The notes below the pieces were generated by a model. That model was not told the origin of the DNA, did no database searches, and saw only the letters and a list, made by a program, of their open reading frames with translations. DNA of 64,000 nt, taken from positions 1 through 64,000 of the forward strand of contig JAIESC010000240.1 of NCBI GenBank assembly GCA_019746355.1, in the 5' to 3' direction. Shown piece after piece: positions 18,142 through 25,725 of the stretch. How positions within the stretch are numbered: the first letter of the stretch is position 1; every line of letters begins with the position of its first letter. The stretch comes from Xanthobacteraceae bacterium. Its GTDB lineage: Bacteria > Pseudomonadota > Alphaproteobacteria > Rhizobiales > Xanthobacteraceae. A program made the translations under genes and the position numbers.

Positions 18142-20112
18142 TTACACCGGACGGCCGGCGGCGGGCGGGGCCGTGCGCGATACCAAAGGCGGCGCTTCCG
18201 CCGGGTGGGCAGCGGCCATTCTGTGCACCTGCATGGGCAGCTCGGTCTCCCGGAAGTCGCGAAGATCGAGCAGCCATTCACTTTCGCCACGGCCGTCTTC
18301 CGAGACCTTCGAGAAGCCGAGCTTGGCGTAGTGGTCCTTCACCATCGCGTTGCGGTCGGTCGGGATGTAGCGGCCGCGCAACGCCGACGCACCCGCGGCG
18401 CGGGCGTGGCGCGCGATCTCCTGCAATGTCGCGAGCTCGACCCGGCGGCCGAGCACGCGGCAGCTCATCAGCCAGGTGTCGATCTCCCAGGCGTCGCCGG
18501 CGCGGCGGCAGATCACGACGCAGATCATGCCGTTGTCGCCGAAGCGGTCGGCCAGCCGGATCTGCAGGGTGAAGACATCCGGATCGGCCTCGAGGCGGGC
18601 GACGTCGAGGGCGGTGTAGCGCCGGGTGGTCAGGTTGAATTGGTTCGACTTGTTGATCAGCTGCGAGATGCGCTCGCGTCCGGTTGCGTCGAATGGGCTG
18701 AAGGTGATGACCATGTTCAGCGAGGCGAGGAAGGAATCGAGGTCGGAGGCGCCGCTGAGCATGGCGGTGCGCGTGGCGTTGTTTTGGTAGTAGTCGGCGC
18801 GCTCGCGGTCCTCCTTCGAGAAGGCCACGCTCTCGAAATAGCCCGAGGCGAGCAGCGTCCGCGAATAGAGCGCCGGATCGGCGGGAAGCTCCGGCACCGC
18901 GACCTCGGGCACCGCCTGCCGCACCTGCTCGCGTTCGGCCGGGTTGTCGTCGATCAGCACGAGCGCATTGAGGCCGATCGACAGTGTCTCGGCAATTGCC
19001 CGAAGGTTCGCCGCCTTGTCGGTCCAGTTGGCCTGGAACACCGCGATGTCGTTTTCCCGCAGCAGCATGTCGGGATGCTCGCGGAACGGCAGCCGTGCGG
19101 TCGCTTCCTCGTTCTTCGACGACACCGCGAGCACGATGCCGCGCCGGCGCAGCGCAAGCGCGGTGGCCTGAAGCTCGAGATAGGCCTCGCCCGACGGCGA
19201 GCCCTGGCCGATGACGATGCCGCTAAGTCCGTCGTCGCCGATGATGCCGCCCCACAGCGTGTTGTCGAGGTCGAGCACCAGGCATTTGCGGCTGCCGCCC
19301 TTGATGGCGGAGAGGAGCCGCGCGACGTGGTCGGCGTAGAGCGGCACGAAGGCCTGCGAGAACGGCAGCTTCGCGGTGTGCCACATCGCCTGGTCGTGCC
19401 ACTCGGCAAGTCCGACGTTCTCGGCGAGCGCCGCCACGTCGAACAACACCCGCGAGGTGCCGGCAAGGCTGTTGATGAGCGCGCGGTTGAAGGCATCGAC
19501 AAGCCCGCGCGCGGTGCCGGCGACGCGGAGGTCGAGGCTGCCGAACACGTGCTCGGCCGGACGCGCCAGCGTCTGCACGATCACGGTCGCGCCGGAGTTT
19601 TTTTCCAACGCCGCGGCAATGCCGGACAGATAGCCCGTGGCTTCAGCGACGGCCGCGGTTGAGGCGTCGGCGTCGCCCACCGCAGGCCGCAGCGGCAGCC
19701 CGCGCCAGTCGATCGCCAGCAGTACAAGGTCCGGCTTCGTGCGATTGAGCCGCGACTGCGGATCGACCGCCTCCTGCATCGCCTGTCCGTAATCGCTCTC
19801 GATAAGATCGAGCGCGATGCCGTGGCGGAGCGCGGTTGCGACCAGCGCCGGCGCGATCAGCGAGGTGGTGCTGTTGCTGATCAGCCCGAGCCGGACCCGC
19901 TTGAGCTTGCCGAGGTCGGCGCCCGCCACGTCGAGCCGCGCCAGCGCCTTCGCCAGCGATGCAAGCTGGTTGTTGTCGAGGCGGTGGCTTGCCAGGAAGC
20001 GCAGCTCCCGCGCCGCGGCCTTCGTGTCCGTCGTCAGCGCCCTGAGTCGCGGCCGGAAGTCCTCCGGCGCGGGCGGCAGCCACATCAGCCCGGTCAGGAG
20101 TTCGCGGCTCAC
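18142..20112 (-). CDS. FkbH-like HAD-IIIC protein with N-terminal SGNH-like and C-terminal GNAT-like domains
   Basis: 656 residues from a GTG at 20112 that overlaps the SDR stop (GTGA). The central HAD motif I is VLDLDNTLWGGIIGDDG (~280), with ALVLIDDNPAEREQVRQ as motif IV. The C-terminal quarter (NKSNQFNLTTRRYT, DRFGDNGMICVVI, GRYIPTDRNAMVKDHYAKLGF) is the acyltransferase part typical of FkbH proteins. FkbH-type enzymes load a glyceryl unit from 1,3-bisphosphoglycerate onto an acyl carrier protein. An ACP is encoded three genes upstream, so a C3 acyl-ACP is the likely product. The ~120 codons upstream of the GTG in this frame belong to the SDR region and were excluded. Confidence 0.85.
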   Translation of the reverse strand: MSRELLTGLMWLPPAPEDFRPRLRALTTDTKAAARELRFLASHRLDNNQLASLAKALARLDVAGADLGKLKRVRLGLISNSTTSLIAPALVATALRHGIALDLIESDYGQAMQEAVDPQSRLNRTKPDLVLLAIDWRGLPLRPAVGDADASTAAVAEATGYLSGIAAALEKNSGATVIVQTLARPAEHVFGSLDLRVAGTARGLVDAFNRALINSLAGTSRVLFDVAALAENVGLAEWHDQAMWHTAKLPFSQAFVPLYADHVARLLSAIKGGSRKCLVLDLDNTLWGGIIGDDGLSGIVIGQGSPSGEAYLELQATALALRRRGIVLAVSSKNEEATARLPFREHPDMLLRENDIAVFQANWTDKAANLRAIAETLSIGLNALVLIDDNPAEREQVRQAVPEVAVPELPADPALYSRTLLASGYFESVAFSKEDRERADYYQNNATRTAMLSGASDLDSFLASLNMVITFSPFDATGRERISQLINKSNQFNLTTRRYTALDVARLEADPDVFTLQIRLADRFGDNGMICVVICRRAGDAWEIDTWLMSCRVLGRRVELATLQEIARHARAAGASALRGRYIPTDRNAMVKDHYAKLGFSKVSEDGRGESEWLLDLRDFRETELPMQVHRMAAAHPAEAPPLVSRTAPPAAGRPV

Positions 20113-20789
20113 GCGGTGCTCTCCGCCGTGATCAGCGCCATGATTTCGGATGCCACCTGTTCGGGACGCTGGAAGGCGACGCGGGTGCGCATCAGCTCCA
20201 CGAATCTCGGCTCGAACGCGTTCAGCATGGCGGTTTCGGTGTAGCCCGGGCTGACCGTCCGCACGCGCAGCCATGGATAGTCTGCCGCGAGCACCGCGAG
20301 CATGCCGGCCATTCCAAACTTGGCGATCGTGTAAGCGCCCATCCCGGCCACGGCCTTTTGTCCATCTTCGCCCATCGCGCGGGTCAATACACCAATAACG
20401 AATCCGCCTCGATCCCGCTTGAAGTATTTCGGCGTGAGCGCAGCGAGCAGGCGCTGCGGGCCGGCGACGTTGACCTGCCACTGCTCGGCCATGTCGGGAT
20501 CGGCGATGCGCGCGAACGGACCGGGGCGCGGCGGCGGCGAGCCGGCGAGCACAATGCCGGCAAGCTCTGGCGTGTCGCGGCCGAGCGCTGCGACCGCCGC
20601 ATCAATGGCGGATGGATCACGCAGATCAAGCGCGAGCACGCCGCCGCCGCAGGCCGCTGCGACGGCCTCCGCCGCGGCGCGAGACTGCCCATATCCGACG
20701 ATCGGTCGAAAGCCCGTCTTCGCCAGCAGCCCGCACAGCGCGCCGCCGATGCCGCCGCTGCCGCCGCTGACCAGGACCGCGCTACGCAT
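20109..20789 (-). CDS. Short-chain dehydrogenase/reductase (FabG-like), ACP cassette
   Basis: 226 residues with cofactor loop VSGGSGGIGGALCGLL (7-22), a ribose-binding RAAAEAV region and an active-site segment MGAYTIAKFGM (Tyr-X3-Lys). A catalytic Ser at the usual ~13 residues before Tyr is not apparent; the segment reads VIGVLTRAMGEDGQ. Likely reduces a keto group on an ACP-linked acyl chain, or uses it in reverse. Overlaps the MaoC gene by 8 bp and the FkbH gene by 4 bp, so it is tightly coupled in the cassette. Confidence 0.8.
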   Translation of the reverse strand: MRSAVLVSGGSGGIGGALCGLLAKTGFRPIVGYGQSRAAAEAVAAACGGGVLALDLRDPSAIDAAVAALGRDTPELAGIVLAGSPPPRPGPFARIADPDMAEQWQVNVAGPQRLLAALTPKYFKRDRGGFVIGVLTRAMGEDGQKAVAGMGAYTIAKFGMAGMLAVLAADYPWLRVRTVSPGYTETAMLNAFEPRFVELMRTRVAFQRPEQVASEIMALITAESTA

Positions 20790-21216
20790 CGCCGTGCACC
20801 GCGACCAGTGCCTTGCCGCGCGCGATCAGCTTGCCGTCCGCGCGGATGCGCAAGGTCAGCTCGACGGAGCGGGCGGCGGCGGAAATATGCGCCACCGAAG
20901 CTTCGATCTCGGCCGGCTGGCCGACCATCAGCGGGGCGGCGAACTGCATATCGACACCCGACCAGATCGCGTCGCGGCCCGGCAGCTCCATGCCGATCAA
21001 TTGCGATACCTTGGCGATGATCAGCGCCCCATAGACCACGCGGCCTTGAAATCCCTTGGAGCGCGCGAACGCATCGTCGCAATGCAGCGGATTGCAGTCG
21101 CCGGAGATCTCGGCAAACGACGCCATGTCGCCGTCGCTCACGGCGAACGGCAGGCGCACCTGCTCGCCCTCAACGAGTGAGGCAAAGCTCCGGTGTTTGG
21201 CGTTTGCGGAATTCAA
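20782..21216 (-). CDS. MaoC-like (R)-specific enoyl hydratase/dehydratase
   Basis: 144 residues with hot-dog fold features: ISGDCNPLHCDDAFARS carries the catalytic Asp-X4-His pair of MaoC/PhaJ hydratases, followed by RVVYGALIIAKVSQLIG and a typical C-terminal strand pattern (LTLRIRADGKLIARGKALV). Probably hydrates an enoyl thioester or dehydrates a 3-hydroxyacyl thioester on the ACP encoded 12 bp upstream. Length normal. Confidence 0.85.
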   Translation of the reverse strand: MNSANAKHRSFASLVEGEQVRLPFAVSDGDMASFAEISGDCNPLHCDDAFARSKGFQGRVVYGALIIAKVSQLIGMELPGRDAIWSGVDMQFAAPLMVGQPAEIEASVAHISAAARSVELTLRIRADGKLIARGKALVAVHGDA

Positions 21217-21228
21217 GGGAGCGCACCG

Positions 21229-21483
21229 TCATGCCTTCGTCTGCAGAAGCTTCACCAGGTCGCCGACGTCCTTCAGCTCCTCGATCTCGTTGACCGCGAA
21301 GCGGACCTTGAACGCGCTCTCGATCGAGACGATCAGCCGGATGTGGTTGACGCTGTCCCAGTCGGGAATGTCGGCCGCGTTGGTCTGCGGCTTCACCGTC
21401 AGGCTGTCGTCGTCGAACACGTCCTGGAAGATCCGGTTCAGCTTCTGGTAGATCGCCTCGCTGTCCATCGCCGCGGTGCTCAT
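21229..21483 (-). CDS. Acyl carrier protein
   Basis: 84 residues from ATG 21483, which overlaps the methyltransferase stop by 4 bp; a frame 5 codons longer exists. Acidic four-helix ACP pattern with the phosphopantetheine Ser in DWDSVNHIRLIVSIE (about residue 46) and the helix III ending IEELKDVGDLVKLLQ. It is a dedicated ACP, not the fatty-acid AcpP, and carries the substrate for FkbH, MaoC and SDR proteins of this cassette. Confidence 0.9.
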   Translation of the reverse strand: MSTAAMDSEAIYQKLNRIFQDVFDDDSLTVKPQTNAADIPDWDSVNHIRLIVSIESAFKVRFAVNEIEELKDVGDLVKLLQTKA

Positions 21484-22343
21484 TTGACGAATTCCCAATG
21501 CACCATGCCGAGCGAATTGAAAGGGTTCCAGCCGATCACGTCCTGCTCCAGCCGGACGATGCGGATGTCTTGGCGGCTCTTGAGCGTGCTGAACAGGTTG
21601 CGGTTGTAGTCGTTGATCTCGATATAGCGCCGCCGCAACTGCCCGAGCAGCGTCGCGGGCGTCTGCAGGTCATAGGCCGGTTCGATGTGGAACACCGCCG
21701 CGATCTTGTCGCGATACTTGCCGAGCGTATCGATGATGTTGCTGCAGTCGGGGATCTGCTCGATCGCCTGGCTGGTGAGCACCACCACCGGCCCTTCCGC
21801 CTTCTCGATCACCGCGTAGCTCTTGTCGTAGAAGTTCACGTGCTCGACCGAGATGTCGGCGTGCTTCGCGTAGAGCAGGGAGGCGAGCTTCACGGCGCTG
21901 TCGGTGTATTCGCCACCGCGATAGAGTTTGCCCGGAAACCGCCGCCGCAGCTCCCACAGCACCTGGCCGAAGCCGCAGCCGAGCTCCACCACGGTGCGCG
22001 CCTTGCCGATCGACGGCCCCATCCATTCGGCGAGCAGGCCGTCATACCAGTCCATGATGGTCGGCGTGGCGTGGGCTGCGACGAGCTTGCCGCGGTAGAC
22101 GGCGGCGCGCTGCGCTTCGCCCGGCAGCGCGTAGTACGTCTTGCGAAGCACGGTTGCGTCGGCGGTGCGGCCGGACTTCTCGAACGCATCGAGCATCGAC
22201 TGCCATTTCTCGTGGCCGTATTCCTGCGCGATCTTCTCGGTGGTGCGCACCGGCGGGACGAACGATTCCAGCCCCAGCATGCGCGACGGCCAGTTGGTCC
22301 AGCGCGGCAGGTCGTCGAGCGATATTTCCTGGATGTCAGTCAT
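21480..22343 (-). CDS. Class I SAM-dependent methyltransferase, first gene of ACP cassette
   Basis: 287 residues. Motif I is VVELGCGFGQVLWELRRRF (about 118-136), with GGEYTDSAVKLASLL as motif II and VVVLTSQAIEQIPDC as motif IV. The N-terminal ~100 residues (PRWTNWPSRMLGLESF, GHEKWQSMLDAFEKSG) are an extra helical domain. It leads the minus-strand operon and could O- or C-methylate the ACP-bound acyl group or a sugar; the exact substrate is unknown. Confidence 0.8.
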   Translation of the reverse strand: MTDIQEISLDDLPRWTNWPSRMLGLESFVPPVRTTEKIAQEYGHEKWQSMLDAFEKSGRTADATVLRKTYYALPGEAQRAAVYRGKLVAAHATPTIMDWYDGLLAEWMGPSIGKARTVVELGCGFGQVLWELRRRFPGKLYRGGEYTDSAVKLASLLYAKHADISVEHVNFYDKSYAVIEKAEGPVVVLTSQAIEQIPDCSNIIDTLGKYRDKIAAVFHIEPAYDLQTPATLLGQLRRRYIEINDYNRNLFSTLKSRQDIRIVRLEQDVIGWNPFNSLGMVHWEFVK

Positions 22344-22585
22344 TCGTTGGTCCTGTTTGCGCGCTTTCTAGCAAGTGACCGATGCATATCAACAGCGGCG
22401 CGGCGGGCGCTGCGAGTGCGGATGTCCGCGCCGTGCCGGAACGCGATCCAGCCTTGCCGTAAAGAAGGGATCTATCCATAAGCCATTGCTGGTGCAGGCG
22501 AATATTGGGCTTGAGCACGCGTGCGGTCGGCATCGGGTTCGTCAACCAATCGGCAATCATCGGGCGCCGCCGCGTTCTTCCCGGC

Positions 22586-22616
22586 TTGACCCTGGTGATG
22601 TGTTCATACTATGAAC
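22586..22616 (+). promoter_or_regulatory. Promoter with operator-like palindrome GTTCAT-N3-ATGAAC (second copy)
   Basis: TTGACC (22586-22591), 18-bp spacer, TATGAA (22610-22615), with GTTCATACTATGAAC at 22602-22616 over the -10. Arms, spacer length and offset to the -10 match the site at 16324-16354 exactly, although flanks differ. Predicted transcription start is near 22622, which makes the ATG at 22611 unusable as the sulfotransferase start codon. Confidence 0.6.
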
Positions 22617-22700
22617 GCAGCCAGCGGGTCACCTCGGAAATTGCGTTTTTTCCTTTCCGGGCGGTGGTTGGGGATGGGGTCCGGCGGACTCACCCAAACT

Positions 22701-22708
22701 GCGGTAGC
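22701..22708 (+). promoter_or_regulatory. ops-like element in operon leader
   Basis: GCGGTAGC matches the core of the RfaH ops signal (GGCGGTAGCGT) and can form the small GC/GC hairpin. It lies ~80 nt past the predicted start site and upstream of a 30-kb unidirectional gene run, while a RfaH/NusG paralogue is encoded 5 kb away. The same 8-mer also occurs inside genes at 40574 and 48227, so chance is possible. Confidence 0.35.
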
Positions 22709-22733
22709 TATGGGACCCGTCCGCTCCGAAAAC

Positions 22734-23624
22734 ATGCTCAGCGCCTCGGTCTTTCTCGACATGCGTGTCGGCCGCCTCGCGCGCCATCTGGCGACGCGGT
22801 CGAACAAGAAGGACATGCACGCGAGAAACCTGCCGTTTCTCCGGCTGGCGCTGCGCGACAAGTCGAAATGCGTGCTGTTTGCGACGTTCCCCAAATCAGG
22901 CTGGAACTGGAGCGCGGACGTGCTGGACTACGCGCTGTTCCGGCATTTCCGCGGCAGCTACGACATCGCCTATGGGGGCGAGGGCGACCTCAAGCACCGC
23001 GAGCAGAAGCTGTCGCTGTTCGTGCCGGCCGATGCGCGGGCGCGGAACCAGGCGCTGGTGCGCGAGCAGATCCCCGCGCTCGACATCGATCTCTGCCTGC
23101 ACACCCACGGTTTCTGGCGGGAGTCGCCGCTCTGGGGGCTCGACCGGGCCAACACCATCGTGGTCGCCCGCAACATCCCGTCGACGCTGTTCAGCTATTA
23201 TCGCAGCCGGCGCACCGAATGCAGCTTCGACGACGTGATCGCCGACGGAGTTCTCGACCGCGTCGTCCGGTTCTACAATTCGTGGGCGGCGTTTTCCCGG
23301 CGTCCGGGCGCCCGGCTCGAGGTGTTCCACTATGAGGACCTGCGGCGCGAACCGCTCAAGGGCTTCCAGGTGATGGCCCGCTCGGTGTTCGGCGTGTCGC
23401 TGCCGGAGCCGGTGATGCAGGAAGCCGTCGCCTACTTCAGCTTCGACAAGCAGAAACAGCGCGAATGGCAATTCGCCGCCGACGAGAAGCAGCACTTCCA
23501 CTTTCGTGGCGCGCTCGACTACACCGACATGATCAACGCGCCGGCGCGGGCGCGGATCGCCGAGACGCTCGCGGCCCGGCTCGATCCGCTGTTCGCGGGC
23601 CTCGCCCATCCGCCGTCGCGGTGA
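22734..23624 (+). CDS. PAPS-dependent sulfotransferase
   Basis: About 296 residues from ATG 22734 (MLSASVFLDMRVG); ATGs at 22611, 22674 and 22710 are alternatives, but the first lies in the promoter and the ops-like element lies between the others. The 5'-phosphosulfate loop FATFPKSGWNWSADVL (~49-64) and the 3'-phosphate site VARNIPSTLFSYYRSRR (~145) identify the sulfotransferase family. PAPS would come from CysD/CysNC at 4332-7162. It probably sulfates a sugar of the exported glycan. First gene of the plus-strand run. Confidence 0.85.
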   Translation: MLSASVFLDMRVGRLARHLATRSNKKDMHARNLPFLRLALRDKSKCVLFATFPKSGWNWSADVLDYALFRHFRGSYDIAYGGEGDLKHREQKLSLFVPADARARNQALVREQIPALDIDLCLHTHGFWRESPLWGLDRANTIVVARNIPSTLFSYYRSRRTECSFDDVIADGVLDRVVRFYNSWAAFSRRPGARLEVFHYEDLRREPLKGFQVMARSVFGVSLPEPVMQEAVAYFSFDKQKQREWQFAADEKQHFHFRGALDYTDMINAPARARIAETLAARLDPLFAGLAHPPSR

Positions 23625-23675
23625 TTGCCTTGTCCCGCGAACCCCGGCAACAATTCCGGCCGACAGGAGACTGAA

Positions 23676-24608
23676 ATGCAGGTCGATGAAATCCGCCACC
23701 GCGCCAAGCAGGTGCTGCTCGACCGCGGCCTGCGATTGAACCTGCCGTATGCCGCGCTCGCCGCGGTTGCGGAAGGCATCGACATCGCGGTGCGGCCGGT
23801 GCAGACCGCGAAGCGCCGGATGCTCGCCAACGAGATCCGCAAGCAGTCGCCGTGGAAGAACTTCATCCCGCGGTCACAGGGCTATCGCATCATGAAGCCC
23901 GCCGACATGCCGGGCATCGACCGGCTGCTTGCCGCCGCGCAGGAGATCGCGGCGCGCAAGGTCCCAGTCGCTCCCCCGGTGAAGCCGCCGGCGACGTTCG
24001 TGCACATGATGACGGCGGAGGAGCTGACGCGGCATCCCGAGATCATCGAGATCGCGACACAAGGTCCGATCCTGGAGGCCGCCGCCGACTACCTCGGCTA
24101 CCTGCCGCGGCTCTATCACGTCGGGCTGTGGCTTTCGCGGCCGATGCAGGAGGCGCATCTCGGCAGCCAGCTCTATCATCTCGACCAGCCCGACACCGGC
24201 ATGCTGAGCCTGTTTATCAACGTCACCGACGTGGGCCCGGGCAACGGCCCGTTCTTCTTCTATTCGGGCGAAGCCACCCGCAAGCTTCGCAGCGAGACCG
24301 ACTACGAGCGCAGGTCTCTCGTCAGCGGCGAGGTGTGTGGCGAGGAGTTCGGGCGCCTGAAGGACGACGTGGTCGAGCGCCACACCGGCACCGGCCCGAT
24401 GAGCATGGTCGGCCCCCCCGGCACCGCGCTGTTCTGCGACACTTCGGCCTGCATGCATGCCGGCTCGCGCTGCGAGAGCGGCGACCGCGTGATGCTGGTG
24501 CTGCGCTACACGCCGTCGCACCGTCCGCTGTTCCGCAACGACCCGGTGCTGAACGTCGCCATTCCCGATGACAACCCGACCCGCCGCATGGTCATGGGAC
24601 GCGCCTGA
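23676..24608 (+). CDS. Phytanoyl-CoA-dioxygenase-like Fe(II)/2-oxoglutarate oxygenase
   Basis: 310 residues from ATG 23676, preceded by AGGAGA. The iron-binding HxD is in QLYHLDQPDTG (~166) and the distal His in SACMHAGSRCESGDRVMLVLRYT (~260), with the Arg for 2-oxoglutarate in the same stretch. PhyH-family enzymes hydroxylate small organic substrates, including sugars and acyl chains. Here a glycan or lipid precursor is likely, but the substrate is unknown. It sits between the sulfotransferase and GSCFA genes. Confidence 0.8.
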   Translation: MQVDEIRHRAKQVLLDRGLRLNLPYAALAAVAEGIDIAVRPVQTAKRRMLANEIRKQSPWKNFIPRSQGYRIMKPADMPGIDRLLAAAQEIAARKVPVAPPVKPPATFVHMMTAEELTRHPEIIEIATQGPILEAAADYLGYLPRLYHVGLWLSRPMQEAHLGSQLYHLDQPDTGMLSLFINVTDVGPGNGPFFFYSGEATRKLRSETDYERRSLVSGEVCGEEFGRLKDDVVERHTGTGPMSMVGPPGTALFCDTSACMHAGSRCESGDRVMLVLRYTPSHRPLFRNDPVLNVAIPDDNPTRRMVMGRA

Positions 24609-24641
24609 CGCGAGGCCTCTTTATCCGGACGTGATGCAGCC

Positions 24642-25694
24642 ATGTCGATCACCGATCTGAGCTTTCTCCGCCGCTTCGCCCCCCGCGCCAAGGCTCCGGC
24701 CGAGCCTGCGGCGCCGCTGCCGACGCTGACCGGCCGTTTCGACGTGGTTGGCGAGCCGAACGCGATCTGGCGGCATTCAGCGCGCGGACGGCGCATCACC
24801 GTGACGCGCAATCCGATCCTCACCGACGATACCCGCATCTTCACGATGGGTAGCTGCTTTGCGATGGAAATCCGCAACGCGCTGACCCGGCGCGGCTTCG
24901 AGGTGTTTCCGAAGTATGACAAGCTCGAGATCGACCCGTCGCGACAGAAGGTCTCGTCGCTGCCCGACGTCGAGGACATTCCCTATTACGACACCTTCAC
25001 GATCCTGCAGGAGTTCGAGTTCGCCTTCGGCAACCGCCACTTCGAGCTCAAGGACTTCCTGCAGCACACCCACCGCCTCACCAATCACTTCGCGACCGGC
25101 GGGCGCACCTCGTGGCAGGACCCGCACCGCAAGCGGGTGATGGCGGCCGACGAGGCCTCGATCCTCGACATCAGCCGCAAGATCGACGAATGCGTGAAGG
25201 ACGGCATCCGCCAGTCCGACATCTATATCCTCACGCTCGGCCTGATCGAAACCTGGCGCAACGCCGAGACCGGCTATCACTTCTGCATCCCGCCCTATGA
25301 TGACCGGCGCGGTGGGCTCGACAAGGTGAAGAAGTTCGAATTTTATCTCAGCACCTACAAAGAGAACTACGACAACCTCAAGCGCATCTGCACGCTGATC
25401 CAGCAGCATTATCCGGAGCGCAAGGTCATCCTCACCGTGTCGCCGGTGGGGCTCGGGCGCACCCACACCGACAAGGACGTGGTAGTGGCGACCGTCGAGG
25501 CGAAGTCGATCCTGCGCGCCGTCACGGCGGAGATATGCCGCGAATTTTCCAACGTGTCGTACTGGCCGTCCTACGAGCTCGCGACGCGCGACGACATCTT
25601 CCGCGAGGACGGCCGCCACGTCCGCGAGGATTCGGTCGCGATGATCGTCGACACGTTTATCGAGGCGCATCGCGCGAACGCGCCCGCGCCCTGA
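24642..25694 (+). CDS. GSCFA-domain protein
   Basis: 350 residues with the family-defining FTMGSCFAMEIRNAL (~68-82), then PYYDTFTILQEFEFAF and YILTLGLIETWRN, and VSPVGLGRTHTDKDVVVAT toward the end. GSCFA proteins have an SGNH-like fold and occur in polysaccharide loci, presumably as esterases or acyltransferases; the biochemical role is not established. The gene is 33 bp after the PhyH gene. Confidence 0.85.
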   Translation: MSITDLSFLRRFAPRAKAPAEPAAPLPTLTGRFDVVGEPNAIWRHSARGRRITVTRNPILTDDTRIFTMGSCFAMEIRNALTRRGFEVFPKYDKLEIDPSRQKVSSLPDVEDIPYYDTFTILQEFEFAFGNRHFELKDFLQHTHRLTNHFATGGRTSWQDPHRKRVMAADEASILDISRKIDECVKDGIRQSDIYILTLGLIETWRNAETGYHFCIPPYDDRRGGLDKVKKFEFYLSTYKENYDNLKRICTLIQQHYPERKVILTVSPVGLGRTHTDKDVVVATVEAKSILRAVTAEICREFSNVSYWPSYELATRDDIFREDGRHVREDSVAMIVDTFIEAHRANAPAP

Positions 25695-25725
25695 AGCAGG
25701 CCGGGCGCCTCGCGCTCAAATTCCG

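Larger units (their letters stand above)
22344..22733. other. Divergent promoter/leader region between ACP cassette and 30-kb plus-strand run
   Basis: About 390 bp. The left part must hold the promoter for the minus-strand cassette. The right part holds the palindrome-bearing promoter (22586-22616), then a ~110-nt leader with the ops-like sequence at 22701-22708. Open frames crossing it on either strand show no recognisable protein. Confidence 0.55.

Noticed and set aside
17530..19662. 710-residue open frame on the plus strand
   Set aside because: Antisense to the hexapeptide acyltransferase and FkbH genes; composition typical of a shadow frame.
22611..22613. ATG as start of the sulfotransferase
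   Set aside because: It lies inside the palindrome and the predicted -10, upstream of the likely transcription start.
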